Positions 53,988 through 63,240 of a DNA stretch of 64,000 bases are shown in pieces; position 1 is the stretch's first letter, and each line of letters starts with the position of its first letter. The notes under the pieces are model-generated. The model ran no database searches and had not been told where the DNA came from. It saw nothing but the letters and a program-made list of their open reading frames with translations. Position numbers and translations under genes: made by a program. The DNA comes from Vibrio maritimus (GTDB lineage Bacteria; Pseudomonadota; Gammaproteobacteria; Enterobacterales; Vibrionaceae). Where the stretch lies: the NCBI RefSeq assembly GCF_021441885.1, contig NZ_CP090438.1, positions 930,001 to 994,000 of the forward strand, given 5' to 3'.

Positions 53988-54135
53988 GTATCTGTCACCC
54001 TGCAAGCCATTTATTTTTTTGTCACGCTGCCTGTTATTCAAAGATTTTGAACGACATAGTTAAAGGCGCCCACTGAAGTTTGTAATCTTTCCGCTCTATA
54101 CTTTTTTCATCAAAATCATAACGAGGAAGAAAGCC

Positions 54136-55086
54136 ATGGGTAAATTAGTGGATGGTGTTTGGCATGATGTTTGGTATGACACCAAATCCTCTGGTGGCAA
54201 GTTCGTGCGCGAAGACGCAGGATTTCGCAACTGGGTCGAGAACCGAGCAGACGCGGAGTTTCAACCAGAGTCGGGCCGTTACCACTTATACGTATCCCTC
54301 GCTTGCCCTTGGGCACACAGAACCTTGATATTCCGGTCTCTTAAAGGATTGGAGGAACACATCGATGTGACTGTCGTATGCCCAGATATGCTATCTGAAG
54401 GTTGGACTTTTGGTTTGCCAGAGCCGCTTTTTGGTTTTACTAAGCTTCATCAGATTTACACTCAAGCTAAATCAGACTACACCGGCCGTGTGACGGTTCC
54501 GGTGCTTTGGGATAAGAAAACCAATACGATCGTTAGCAACGAGTCGTCTGAAATCATCCGCATGTTTAACACGGCGTTTAATGACCTTACTGGAAATCAT
54601 GACGACTATTACCCAGACTCACTTCGCGCGGGAATTGATCAGTGGAATGAGTTCGTTTATCCAAACATTAATAATGGTGTCTATCGCTGCGGCTTTGCTA
54701 CCACTCAAGAAGCCTATGAAGACGCGTTCCACGGTTTGTTTGACGCCTTGGACAAGGTAGAGGCACATCTAGCCACATCGCGCTATTTGGTGGGTGATAC
54801 CCTGACAGAAGCTGATTGGCGCCTATTTACTACATTGGTTAGATTTGATGCGGTTTACGTAGGGCATTTCAAATGCAATAAAAAGCGCATTGCCGATTAC
54901 CCAAATATTCAAGGGTATCTGAAGGAGCTGTATCAAGTAGAAGGTGTCAGCGCAACGACGGATCTTTATCACATCAAGAGACACTACTACTTCAGCCATA
55001 CGGGTATAAATCCAACACAAGTCGTGCCATTAGGACCTGAACTTGACCTTGATTCACCTCACGGACGTGAATCGATTGGTGGCTGA
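54136..55086 (+). CDS. Glutathionyl-hydroquinone reductase (Xi-class GST, YqjG-like)
   Basis: 316 residues. The thioredoxin-like N-domain has the active-site Cys57 in YVSLACPWAHRTLIFRSLKGLEEH, and the C-terminal GST domain has FVYPNINNGVYRCGFATTQEAYEDAF and YLVGDTLTEADWRLFTTLVRFD. The N-C-P-W type motif and length match the Xi class, which reduces glutathionyl-hydroquinones and related adducts. The ATG at 54136 follows GAGGAAGAAAG. The gene is alone, between the opp operon and the tRNA array, and shares a bidirectional terminator with the latter. Confidence 0.92.
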   Translation: MGKLVDGVWHDVWYDTKSSGGKFVREDAGFRNWVENRADAEFQPESGRYHLYVSLACPWAHRTLIFRSLKGLEEHIDVTVVCPDMLSEGWTFGLPEPLFGFTKLHQIYTQAKSDYTGRVTVPVLWDKKTNTIVSNESSEIIRMFNTAFNDLTGNHDDYYPDSLRAGIDQWNEFVYPNINNGVYRCGFATTQEAYEDAFHGLFDALDKVEAHLATSRYLVGDTLTEADWRLFTTLVRFDAVYVGHFKCNKKRIADYPNIQGYLKELYQVEGVSATTDLYHIKRHYYFSHTGINPTQVVPLGPELDLDSPHGRESIGG

Positions 55087-55143
55087 AAAGTGATTGAGAG
55101 GCCATCATGAGAGACAGTGACTAGCGACAGATGGCCAGAAACG

Positions 55144-55175
55144 AAAAAACCGACTCGGATGAGTCGGTTTTTCTT
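55144..55175. terminator. Bidirectional terminator between the GST gene and tRNA-Tyr array
   Basis: ACCGACTC-GGAT-GAGTCGGT with an A-run before and a T-run after. On the minus strand it ends the tRNA precursor just beyond the last tRNA; on the plus strand it ends the GST transcript. Confidence 0.88.
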
Positions 55176-55180
55176 TTGTA

Positions 55181-55265
<85 letters not shown>

Positions 55266-55344
55266 AGGGGTTTTTATGCTTGGTCGATGTTTTCCCAACG
55301 CGTCGATTCAAGTTAGCTAGCTGATATCGTCAACTAACAAAATA

Positions 55345-55429
<85 letters not shown>

Positions 55430-55508
55430 AGGGGTTTTTATACTTGGTCGATGTTTTCCCAACGCGTCGATTCAAGTTGGCTAGCTGATATCGTCAACTA
55501 ACGAAATG

Positions 55509-55593
<85 letters not shown>

Positions 55594-55672
55594 AGGGGTT
55601 TTTATACTTGGTCGATGTTTTCCCAACGCGTCGATTCAAGTTGGCTAGCTGATATCGTCAACTAACGAAATG

Positions 55673-55757
<85 letters not shown>

Positions 55758-55837
55758 AGGGGTTTTTATACTTGGTCGATGTTTTCCCAACGCGTCGATT
55801 CAAGTTGGCTAGCTGACATCATCAACTAACAGAAATG

Positions 55838-55922
<85 letters not shown>

Positions 55923-55969
55923 AGGGTTTTATACTTGTTTGATGTTTTCCCAACGCATCACTCAAGTTC

Positions 55970-56004
55970 GGAGCGCATCATAACAAACTGCGTATGGCTG
56001 TAAA
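55970..56004 (-). promoter_or_regulatory. Promoter of the tRNA-Tyr array
   Basis: On the minus strand TTTACA (55999-56004), a 16-base spacer and TATGAT (55977-55982) form a strong sigma-70 promoter. A GC-rich discriminator (GCGCTCC) and an upstream A-rich stretch are typical of stringently controlled stable-RNA promoters. The rest of the gap to 56242 contains AT-rich sequence and no further recognised element for the RND adaptor gene. Confidence 0.75.
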
Positions 56005-56242
56005 CCCTTTTTTGCTGATTTTGAACTGAATGGTGCCTTTTTGGGCAGAGACGGCTAAAAAGCGTGTTTTTAGTCATTATTATTTATACAGCAGCGAGTT
56101 ATATTGGTTCTACGTCAACATGGATACAAAAGATTAGCCACAATTGTAAATAGATTAGCGCGTTAAGATTTACACTTCTTGACGTTATTGGGCGTATAAC
56201 TCGCTAGAATAACCATAGTTTTTACACTAAAAGACACACACA

Positions 56243-57334
56243 ATGAAAAATAAAACCATAATGGGTTTGCTGGCACTGTCTATTCTCTGTGTTTCACCAG
56301 CAACTCTAGCCAAAGGAAAGGCTGGCGCTAGGGCAGTCTCTGTCGTGACCGAGCAAGTCGCCATTCATCAAGTTTCCCAGTCACTGTCTCTTGTTGGCAA
56401 ATTAGAAGCTGACGAATCCGTGATTATCTCTTCTGAAGTCAATGGCATTGTCGACCGCATTCAAGTTACCGCAAACCAAACCGTTGAAAAGGGACAACTC
56501 CTTGTCCAATTGAACGACGACAAAGCGCTCGCGGCAGTTGCAGAAGCACAAGCCTACGTCCGCGACCAAAAGCGTATCCTTGCAGAGTTCCAACGCCTAG
56601 TTGACCGCAACGCGATTACCAAAACAGAAATCGATGCTCAAAAGGCTGCTGTTGATATTGGTAACGCACGTCTAGACGCAGCTAATGCCAACCTTAACGA
56701 CTTATATATAGAAGCCCCTTTTGCTGGCACTGTGGGTCTTATTGATTTCAGTCGCGGTAAACTAGTGAATGTAGGTACTGAATTGCTGACACTCGATGAT
56801 CTATCAACGATGCAGCTCGATCTCCAAGTCCCTGAAAGTTATCTTCCAATGCTCGAAAGGGGCATGGATGTTACCGCGCTTACTGCGGCATGGGGCCCTC
56901 GAGTATTTACAGGTAAAGTCGTAGCGATAGATACTCGCGTGAATCAAGAAACCCTTAACCTGCGTGTTCGTATTCACTTTGAAAACGAAGACAGCCGCTT
57001 GAAGCCAGGCATGCTCGCACAAGCTCGTATGGAATTCCCACCAATTGAAGCACCAATTATCCCAGTTCAAGCATTAGAGTATTCAGGCACTAAGCGCTAT
57101 GTGTATGTTGTTGATGACAACAATAAAGCCCATCGTACGGAAGTCTTCCTCGGTGCTCGCGTAGGTAACCAAGTTGTGATTGAGAAGGGAATTGAGATTG
57201 GTCAGCGCATCGTGGTGCAGGGCATTGTTAACATGCGCGATGGGGTTTCAGTCTCCGAAGTTAACGCGAATGGAGAGCCAAGTGCTGCTCGCATGCAAGG
57301 CGACAAAAAGCCAACGGATAAGGAAGCCAGCTAA
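56243..57334 (+). CDS. RND efflux periplasmic adaptor subunit
   Basis: A 363-residue membrane-fusion protein. A signal peptide (about 1-23, ending TLAKG) has no lipobox Cys at the cleavage point, unlike AcrA. Barrel-sandwich halves occur at VGKLEADESVIISSEVNGIVDRIQVTANQTVEKGQLLVQLND and IEAPFAGTVGLIDFSRGKLVNVGTELLTLDD, around a short alpha-hairpin with RLVDRNAITKTEIDAQ. Beta-barrel and membrane-proximal domains follow. It links the RND pump to an outer-membrane channel not encoded here. The stop overlaps the pump's ATG (TAATG). The closest named pump is uncertain, so no symbol is given. Confidence 0.92.
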   Translation: MKNKTIMGLLALSILCVSPATLAKGKAGARAVSVVTEQVAIHQVSQSLSLVGKLEADESVIISSEVNGIVDRIQVTANQTVEKGQLLVQLNDDKALAAVAEAQAYVRDQKRILAEFQRLVDRNAITKTEIDAQKAAVDIGNARLDAANANLNDLYIEAPFAGTVGLIDFSRGKLVNVGTELLTLDDLSTMQLDLQVPESYLPMLERGMDVTALTAAWGPRVFTGKVVAIDTRVNQETLNLRVRIHFENEDSRLKPGMLAQARMEFPPIEAPIIPVQALEYSGTKRYVYVVDDNNKAHRTEVFLGARVGNQVVIEKGIEIGQRIVVQGIVNMRDGVSVSEVNANGEPSAARMQGDKKPTDKEAS

Positions 57335-60300
57335 TGTTGTTATCTGATGTTTCCGTTAAACGTCCGGTAGCGGCCATTGTTCTGAGCTTGCTGCTTTGTG
57401 TTTTCGGTATCGTGTCGTTTAGCAAACTCGCTGTGCGAGAGATGCCGGATATCGAGAACCCTGTTGTCTCTATTTCTACTCGCTATGAAGGGGCGTCAGC
57501 CACTATTATCGAGAGTCAGATAACGTCGGTTATCGAAGACCAGTTATCAGGCATAAGCGGTATCGACGAGATCGAGTCGACAACACGTAATAGCATGTCT
57601 CGAATTACTGTGACGTTTGAGCTTGGCTATGACCTAAATACCGGTGTCAGTGATGTTCGTGATGCGGTAGCAAGAGCTCAGCGCTCACTGCCAGATGAAG
57701 CTGATGATCCACTGGTGTTTAAGAACAACGGTAGTGGTGAGGCATCGCTTTACATCAACCTCAGCTCCTCTGAAATGGACCGCACCCAGCTAACCGATTA
57801 CGTCAATCGTGTACTGGTGGACCGCTTTAGTTTGATATCCGGGGTGAGCTCGGTTGATATCTCCGGCGGCCTGTATCAGGTGATGTACGTCAAACTCAAA
57901 CCAGCCTTCATGGCGGGCCGTGGAGTGACAACGTCTGATATCACTGCAGCACTGAGAAGTGAAAACATTGAGAGTCCGGGTGGTGAAGTTCGTAACGATG
58001 CTACCGTTATGTCGGTACGTACAGCGCGTGCTTATAGCACTCCTGTTGACTTTGAGTATCTCGTGGTCAAGCGAGCAAGCGATAATACGCCTATCTACCT
58101 TAAAGACGTAGCTGACGTTTATGTGGGGGCCGAGAACGAAAACTCAACGTTCAAAAGCGATGGTGTCGTTAATGTGAGTATGGGTATCGTGCCACAATCT
58201 GATGCCAACCCACTGGAGGTCGCAGACCTAGTCCACAAAGAAGTTGAACGCATGCAGCAGTTCCTTCCCGAAGGGACACGCTTGGCGATCGACTATGATT
58301 CTACCGTTTTCATCGATCGCTCGATTTCTGAGGTATACAACACCCTGTTTATCACAGGTGGATTGGTCATCCTGGTGCTTTACATCTTTATTGGTCAAGC
58401 GCGAGCGACACTTATCCCCGCTGTCACCGTACCTGTGTCTCTGATTTCATCTTTCATTGCAGCGTATTTCTTTGGCTTCTCCATTAACCTCATCACGCTA
58501 ATGGCACTTATCTTGTCAATTGGCTTGGTGGTTGATGACGCCATTGTGGTTGTGGAGAACATCTTCCACCACATCGAGCGTGGCGAATCACCGCTACTAG
58601 CTGCTTATAAAGGGACAAGAGAAGTCGGCTTCGCCGTTATCGCAACCACGCTAGTACTCGTTATGGTGTTCCTACCGATCTCCTTTATGGACGGTATGAT
58701 AGGACTACTGTTCACCGAGTTCTCAGTTCTGCTTGCTATGTCGGTCATCTTCTCGTCCTTGATAGCGCTGACCCTAACGCCAGTACTTGGCAGTACTATC
58801 TTGAGAGCGAATGTAAAACCAAACCGCTTTACTCAAGCGATAGACCGCGGTTTTAGAAAGCTAGAGCGTGGCTATAAGGCGGCGCTTGCTAAAGCCCTTA
58901 AGCTAAGATGGCTTGCGCCGATTGTTATTATCGCTTGTGTTGGCGGCAGCTTTCAGTTGATGCAACATGTGCCAGCACAGCTCACGCCATCAGAAGACCG
59001 AGGTGTTATCTTTGCCTTCGTTCGTGGTGCGGACGCGACCAGTTACAACCGCATGGCGGCCAATATGGACATCGTCGAAGATCGTCTGATGCCTTTGCTT
59101 GGTCAAGGATTCTTGAAGTCATTTAGTATCCAATCTCCGGCATTTGGCGGTAACGCGGGTGACCAAACTGGCTTTGTCATCATGATTTTGGAAGACTGGA
59201 ACGATCGTGACGTTACCGCGGCGGAAGCATTGGGAGAAGCGCGTAAAGCGTTGGCGGGTATCGCCGATGTTCGAGTGTATCCGTTTATGCCAGGTTTCAG
59301 AGGCGGGTCCAGTGAACCAGTCCAGTTTGTTATCGGTGGCTCAGACTACTCAGAACTTCAAACTTGGGCAGACAAGCTAGAGCAAGCCGCAGAGGAATCG
59401 CCGTTTATGGAAGGGGCGAGTACTAACTATTCAGAGAAAACGCCGGAACTTGTTGTCACCATTGATCGCGAACGAGCTGCCGAACTGGGTATTAGTGTCG
59501 CTGATATCTCAGACACTCTTGAAATTATGCTAGGCGGTAAGAGTGAGACAACCTACGTTGAGCGCGGTGAAGAGTACGATGTGTATATCCGCGGCGACGA
59601 GAACAGCTTTAACAATGCGGCGGACCTTAGCCAGATCTACATGAGAACTCAATCGGGTGAGCTGGTGACTTTGGATGCGGTGACCTCAATTGAGGAAGTG
59701 GCTTCGTCTATTCGTCTGTCTCACTACAACAAGCAAAAGGCTATCACTATTAAGGCGAACTTATCTGATGGTTATACCTTGGGTGAGGCGTTGGATTTTC
59801 TCGACCAACAAGCGATAGAAATGCTACCTGGAGATATTTCTGTAAGCTATGCCGGCGAGTCGAAAGACTTTAAGGAGAACCAATCAAGTATCTTAGTGGT
59901 GTTTGGTTTGGCGCTACTGGTGGCTTATCTTGTGTTGGCAGCGCAGTTTGAGAGCTTTGTTAACCCGTTGGTGGTGATGTTTACGGTACCTATGGGGGTC
60001 TTTGGTGGCTTCCTTGGCTTGGTGATCATGCAGCAAGGTCTGAACATCTATAGTCAAATTGGTATGATCATGTTGATCGGTATGGTAACTAAAAACGGTA
60101 TCTTGATCGTCGAGTTTGCCAACCAGCTCCGTGATAAGGGCATTGAGTTTGAGAAAGCCATCATTGATGCCTCAGCTCGACGTCTTCGTCCGATTATGAT
60201 GACCGCATTTACTACACTTGCCGGTGCGATTCCGTTGATTCTGTCGACAGGTGCTGGTTATGAGAGCCGCGTCGCGGTGGGTACAGTCATCTTCTTCGGA

Positions 60301-60462
60301 ATGGCGTTTGCTACTCTGGTTACGCTGTTTGTCATTCCAGCGATGTATCGTCTGATCTCTGCGAGAACGCAATCGCCGGGGCATGTCGAGGCAGAGCTCA
60401 ACAGAGCACTCAGTCATGATGTGAAAGCGCGCAGCAGTCATGGTGAGTTAAGCGATGTCTAG
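57334..60462 (+). CDS. RND efflux transporter (inner-membrane pump, AcrB/MexB-like superfamily)
   Basis: 1042 residues, the usual RND size, with 12 membrane helices and two large periplasmic loops. The proton-relay pair is Asp401-Asp402 in LVVDDAIVVVENIFHHIERGESP. Conserved text includes VKRPVAAIVLSLLLCVFGIVSFSKLAVREMPDIENPVVSI at the start and MIMLIGMVTKNGILIVEFANQLRDKG in helix 11. The sequence suggests a general multidrug (HAE-1 type) rather than a metal pump. The substrate range is unknown. It ends the two-gene operon before a strong terminator. Confidence 0.94.
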   Translation: MLLSDVSVKRPVAAIVLSLLLCVFGIVSFSKLAVREMPDIENPVVSISTRYEGASATIIESQITSVIEDQLSGISGIDEIESTTRNSMSRITVTFELGYDLNTGVSDVRDAVARAQRSLPDEADDPLVFKNNGSGEASLYINLSSSEMDRTQLTDYVNRVLVDRFSLISGVSSVDISGGLYQVMYVKLKPAFMAGRGVTTSDITAALRSENIESPGGEVRNDATVMSVRTARAYSTPVDFEYLVVKRASDNTPIYLKDVADVYVGAENENSTFKSDGVVNVSMGIVPQSDANPLEVADLVHKEVERMQQFLPEGTRLAIDYDSTVFIDRSISEVYNTLFITGGLVILVLYIFIGQARATLIPAVTVPVSLISSFIAAYFFGFSINLITLMALILSIGLVVDDAIVVVENIFHHIERGESPLLAAYKGTREVGFAVIATTLVLVMVFLPISFMDGMIGLLFTEFSVLLAMSVIFSSLIALTLTPVLGSTILRANVKPNRFTQAIDRGFRKLERGYKAALAKALKLRWLAPIVIIACVGGSFQLMQHVPAQLTPSEDRGVIFAFVRGADATSYNRMAANMDIVEDRLMPLLGQGFLKSFSIQSPAFGGNAGDQTGFVIMILEDWNDRDVTAAEALGEARKALAGIADVRVYPFMPGFRGGSSEPVQFVIGGSDYSELQTWADKLEQAAEESPFMEGASTNYSEKTPELVVTIDRERAAELGISVADISDTLEIMLGGKSETTYVERGEEYDVYIRGDENSFNNAADLSQIYMRTQSGELVTLDAVTSIEEVASSIRLSHYNKQKAITIKANLSDGYTLGEALDFLDQQAIEMLPGDISVSYAGESKDFKENQSSILVVFGLALLVAYLVLAAQFESFVNPLVVMFTVPMGVFGGFLGLVIMQQGLNIYSQIGMIMLIGMVTKNGILIVEFANQLRDKGIEFEKAIIDASARRLRPIMMTAFTTLAGAIPLILSTGAGYESRVAVGTVIFFGMAFATLVTLFVIPAMYRLISARTQSPGHVEAELNRALSHDVKARSSHGELSDV

Positions 60463-60482
60463 CTAAACAAAACATAGATAAC

Positions 60483-60512
60483 AAATGCCCAGTTTCAACT
60501 GGGCATTTTTTC
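60483..60512 (+). terminator. Intrinsic terminator of the RND operon
   Basis: AAATGCCCAGTT-TC-AACTGGGCATTT, a perfect stem of 12 bases (the innermost pairs must open as loop), runs into T's 20 bases after the pump stop. Confidence 0.9.
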
Positions 60513-60562
60513 GTTTGTTGGTTAGGATGGAGATAGAAAAACCAACAATAAAGGAAAGTAGA

Positions 60563-60883
60563 GTGGCTGATTTCAAATACAAAGATCTCCCGCAAGACCA
60601 ACAAGATAAGCTCGACGCAGCTGTATTTCGCCGCCTTCTTGCGCACTTAGATAGCAATAAGGACGTTCAAAACATCGACCTTATGATTCTGGCTGGCTTT
60701 TGTCGTAACTGCTTTAGTAAATGGTATAAAGCAGAAGCGGAAACCCAAGGCCTAGACCTAGATATCGATGACGCTCGCGAGCGTGTCTATGGTATGACGT
60801 ACGACGAGTGGAAGACGAACCACCAACCAAAGGCAACACCTGAGCAGCTTGCTGCGTTCGAAGCGAGACAAGCGAAGAAATAA
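60563..60883 (+). CDS. DUF1244 family protein
   Basis: 106 residues. It reads ADFKYKDLPQDQQDKLDAAVFRRLLAHLDSNKDVQNIDLMILAGFCRNCFSKWYKAEAE, the DUF1244 core, with a CRNC pair that could bind a metal or be redox-active. A short C-terminal tail (YDEWKTNHQPKATPEQLAAFEARQAKK) follows. Function is unknown. I chose the GTG at 60563 because AAGGAAAG precedes it and it gives the family length; upstream in-frame ATGs at 60485 and 60527 run through or beside the RND terminator. Confidence 0.85.
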   Translation: MADFKYKDLPQDQQDKLDAAVFRRLLAHLDSNKDVQNIDLMILAGFCRNCFSKWYKAEAETQGLDLDIDDARERVYGMTYDEWKTNHQPKATPEQLAAFEARQAKK

Positions 60884-60902
60884 GCGTTTGTTATCAGATA
60901 CG

Positions 60903-60933
60903 AAAAAGGCTTGGTCAGTGACCAAGCCTTTTT
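60903..60933. terminator. Bidirectional terminator between the DUF1244 and antiporter genes
   Basis: AAAAAGGCTTGGTC-AGT-GACCAAGCCTTTTT is a perfect 14-base stem with A and T wings, between converging genes. Confidence 0.92.
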
Positions 60934-60976
60934 GCTTTCTACGTATTTTAGGGCGAGACAACAAGTCTTCGAACGA

Positions 60977-62302
60977 CTACAGCACCATCGCTGCAATCCA
61001 ACCAAACACGATGAGTGGGATGTTGTAGTGGATAAAGGTAGGAACCACTGTCTCCCAAATGTGCTCGTGTTGACCGTCTGCGTTCAAACCCGAAGTTGGA
61101 CCCAATGTTGAGTCAGAGGCTGGCGAACCCGCATCACCCAGCGCAGCTGCAGTACCGACAAGTGCAACGGTTGCCATTGGTGAGAAGCCGAAAGCGATAG
61201 CAAGCGGTACATAGATAGTTGCAATGATTGGAATCGTAGAGAATGAAGAGCCGATACCCATAGTGACCAAAAGACCAACGACTAGCATTAGCAGTGCCGC
61301 TAGAGGCTTGTTGTCACCAATGCTAGTGGATAGAGCTTCTACAAGAGACTCAACGCCACCAGTCTGCTTCATTACCGCAGCAAAGCCCGCTGCAGAAATC
61401 ATAATAAAGCCGATCATCGCCATCATGTGAACACCTTTAGTGAACACATCTTGTGTCTCTTTCCATGCAATCACGCCGCCAAAGGTAAAGACCATGAAAC
61501 CAGCAAGTGCACCGATAATCATTGAACCAGAAGTCAACTGAACGGCTAGCGCCGCTACGATACCAGCGATAGCAATAAAGATGTTCTTCTTGTTGATGTG
61601 AGAAGGCTCTTCATCGATTTGTGTCATCTCTGTTGCAGCGTACTCACGCGGTTTACGGTAGCTAAAGAAGATCGCGAGAAGTAGGCCCGTGATCATGCCG
61701 AGCGCAGGAAGTAGCATCGCCATAGGGACTTGTGATGCAGTTACCGACTCTAAACCGTTGTCATGTAGGTTCTTAAGCAAGATATTGTTTAGGAAGATGC
61801 CACCAAAACCGACGGGCAGAACCATGTATGGCGTAACAAGACCAAAGGTCAACACACAAGCTACTAAACGACGATCAAGCTTGAGTTTCGCAAATACGCC
61901 TAGCAAAGGTGGAATCAAAATTGGGATAAAGGCGATATGCACAGGGATTACGTTCTGAGACGACATAGTCACGAGAATCAGCGCGACAAGAACCGCATAC
62001 TTAAGACCTGTTGAGCCCGCTGAGCTTTCTTTGCCATGAATTCGCTTAATCACGCTTTGTGCAAGTAGGTCAGTAATACCAGACTTGGAAATGGCAACCG
62101 CGAAGGTACCTAGCATCGCGTAGCTCAATGCGATAGTAGCACCGCCACCAAGACCACCTTCAAAGGCGCTAACAGCATCGGTCAGTGACATACCAGAGAC
62201 AACGCCACCAACGATGGCACTAAATGTTAACGCAACGACAACGTTAACGCGCATCAATGCCAGAACCAGCATGATGCAAACGGAAATAACGACAGGATTC
62301 AT
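60977..62302 (-). CDS. Na+/H+ antiporter family protein (NhaC/YuiF-like)
   Basis: 441 residues and about 11 membrane helices. The N-terminus MNPVVISVCIMLVLALMRVNVVVALTFSAIVGGVVSGMSLTDAVSAFEGGLGGGATIALSYAMLGTFAVAI and the C-terminal LGDAGSPASDSTLGPTSGLNADGQHEHIWETVVPTF are typical of the COG2056-type family, annotated as Na+/H+ antiporters or histidine transporters. Transport specificity is unproven. The ATG at 62302 is chosen because the longer frame begins inside rnt on the same strand and has no signal of translation. rnt ends 25 bases upstream, so the pair may be co-transcribed. Confidence 0.88.
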   Translation of the reverse strand: MNPVVISVCIMLVLALMRVNVVVALTFSAIVGGVVSGMSLTDAVSAFEGGLGGGATIALSYAMLGTFAVAISKSGITDLLAQSVIKRIHGKESSAGSTGLKYAVLVALILVTMSSQNVIPVHIAFIPILIPPLLGVFAKLKLDRRLVACVLTFGLVTPYMVLPVGFGGIFLNNILLKNLHDNGLESVTASQVPMAMLLPALGMITGLLLAIFFSYRKPREYAATEMTQIDEEPSHINKKNIFIAIAGIVAALAVQLTSGSMIIGALAGFMVFTFGGVIAWKETQDVFTKGVHMMAMIGFIMISAAGFAAVMKQTGGVESLVEALSTSIGDNKPLAALLMLVVGLLVTMGIGSSFSTIPIIATIYVPLAIAFGFSPMATVALVGTAAALGDAGSPASDSTLGPTSGLNADGQHEHIWETVVPTFIHYNIPLIVFGWIAAMVL

Positions 62303-62327
62303 AATAATCTCTAAAAGTTGTGTTTGT

Positions 62328-62978
62328 TTATTCTTGGTTCTCGTCAACGACAGGCCAGCCACCAAGTGCTTTCCATTTGTTGACGATTCGGCAAAACAGC
62401 TCAGCCGTCTTTTGGGTGTCGTAAAGAGCCGAGTGGGCTTCCTTGTTATCGAACTCCATGCCTGCGACTTTACAAGCTTTTGCCAATACCGTTTGACCAA
62501 AAGCAAGACCACTTAATGTCGCGGTATCGAAGGTAGCAAACGGGTGGAAAGGTACGCGCTTAAGTTTGGCGCGCTCATTCGCCGCACTAACAAAGCTGTG
62601 ATCAAAATTCGCATTGTGTGCCACCATGATTGCTCGATTACAATCGTGTTGCTTTTGCTCCTTTCGAATCACTTTGTAGATCTCTTTCAGTGCCTCTTGT
62701 TCAGAAACCGCTCCACGCAATGGGCTAAACGGGTCTCGAATACCGTTAAACTCCAACGCTTCCTTTTCTAGGTTAGCGCCTTCGAACGGTTCGATGTGAT
62801 AGTGCATCACAGTGGCAGGTTGTAGGTTACCTTCTTGGTCCATCTTTAATGTGATGGCACAGATTTCCAGTAACGCGTCAGTGCTAGCATTAAAACCTGC
62901 CGTTTCCACGTCGACAACAACGGGAAAATAACCACGGAATCGCTTTTTTAGCGTTAGAGCTTCGTTTTCTACAGACAT
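62328..62978 (-). CDS. rnt: Ribonuclease T
   Basis: 216 residues, a DEDDh exonuclease that matures the 3' ends of tRNA and other stable RNAs. The Exo motifs are VVVDVETAGFN (Asp23, Glu25), MVAHNANFDHSF and HSALYDTQKTA with the catalytic His and last Asp. The text FHPFATFDTATLSGLAFGQTVLAKAC is characteristic of RNase T. The ATG at 62978 (MSVENEALTLKKRFRGYFPVV) matches family length; a longer frame adds 24 unrelated residues. It is divergent from motY, a conserved Vibrio neighbourhood. Confidence 0.95.
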   Translation of the reverse strand: MSVENEALTLKKRFRGYFPVVVDVETAGFNASTDALLEICAITLKMDQEGNLQPATVMHYHIEPFEGANLEKEALEFNGIRDPFSPLRGAVSEQEALKEIYKVIRKEQKQHDCNRAIMVAHNANFDHSFVSAANERAKLKRVPFHPFATFDTATLSGLAFGQTVLAKACKVAGMEFDNKEAHSALYDTQKTAELFCRIVNKWKALGGWPVVDENQE

Positions 62979-63141
62979 GTTAGAGTTTTTTAATGTGACG
63001 AAGCGGGCATTATTGCAGATTCTTTCAGCATAAAAAACCAAACAACGCATTTAATTTCGGGCTTAATACCTCAACCATAGATACAGGTAATCGTTTGTAT
63101 CTCATTCTTCATGACAAGTTAGTTAAAATCAGACGTTGATG

Positions 63142-63158
63142 TTGGCGGGATATTTGCA
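63142..63158 (+). promoter_or_regulatory. Candidate sigma-54 promoter of motY
   Basis: TTGGCGGGATATTTGCA has GG (63144-63145) and GC (63156-63157) exactly 10 bases apart and TTGC at the -12 element; the -24 element is TTGGCGG. It lies about 85 bases before the motY ATG. A sigma-28 alternative (TAAA at 63124-63127 with a poor GCCGATAA partner) was weaker. Flagellar context supports it; not proven. Confidence 0.5.
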
Positions 63159-63240
63159 ATGTACAAGATGGAGATCCATCTAAATGCATTAGCGGCAAGG
63201 ATATGCCGCCGATGTTATTGCTGTCGAGTTATCTATCTAT

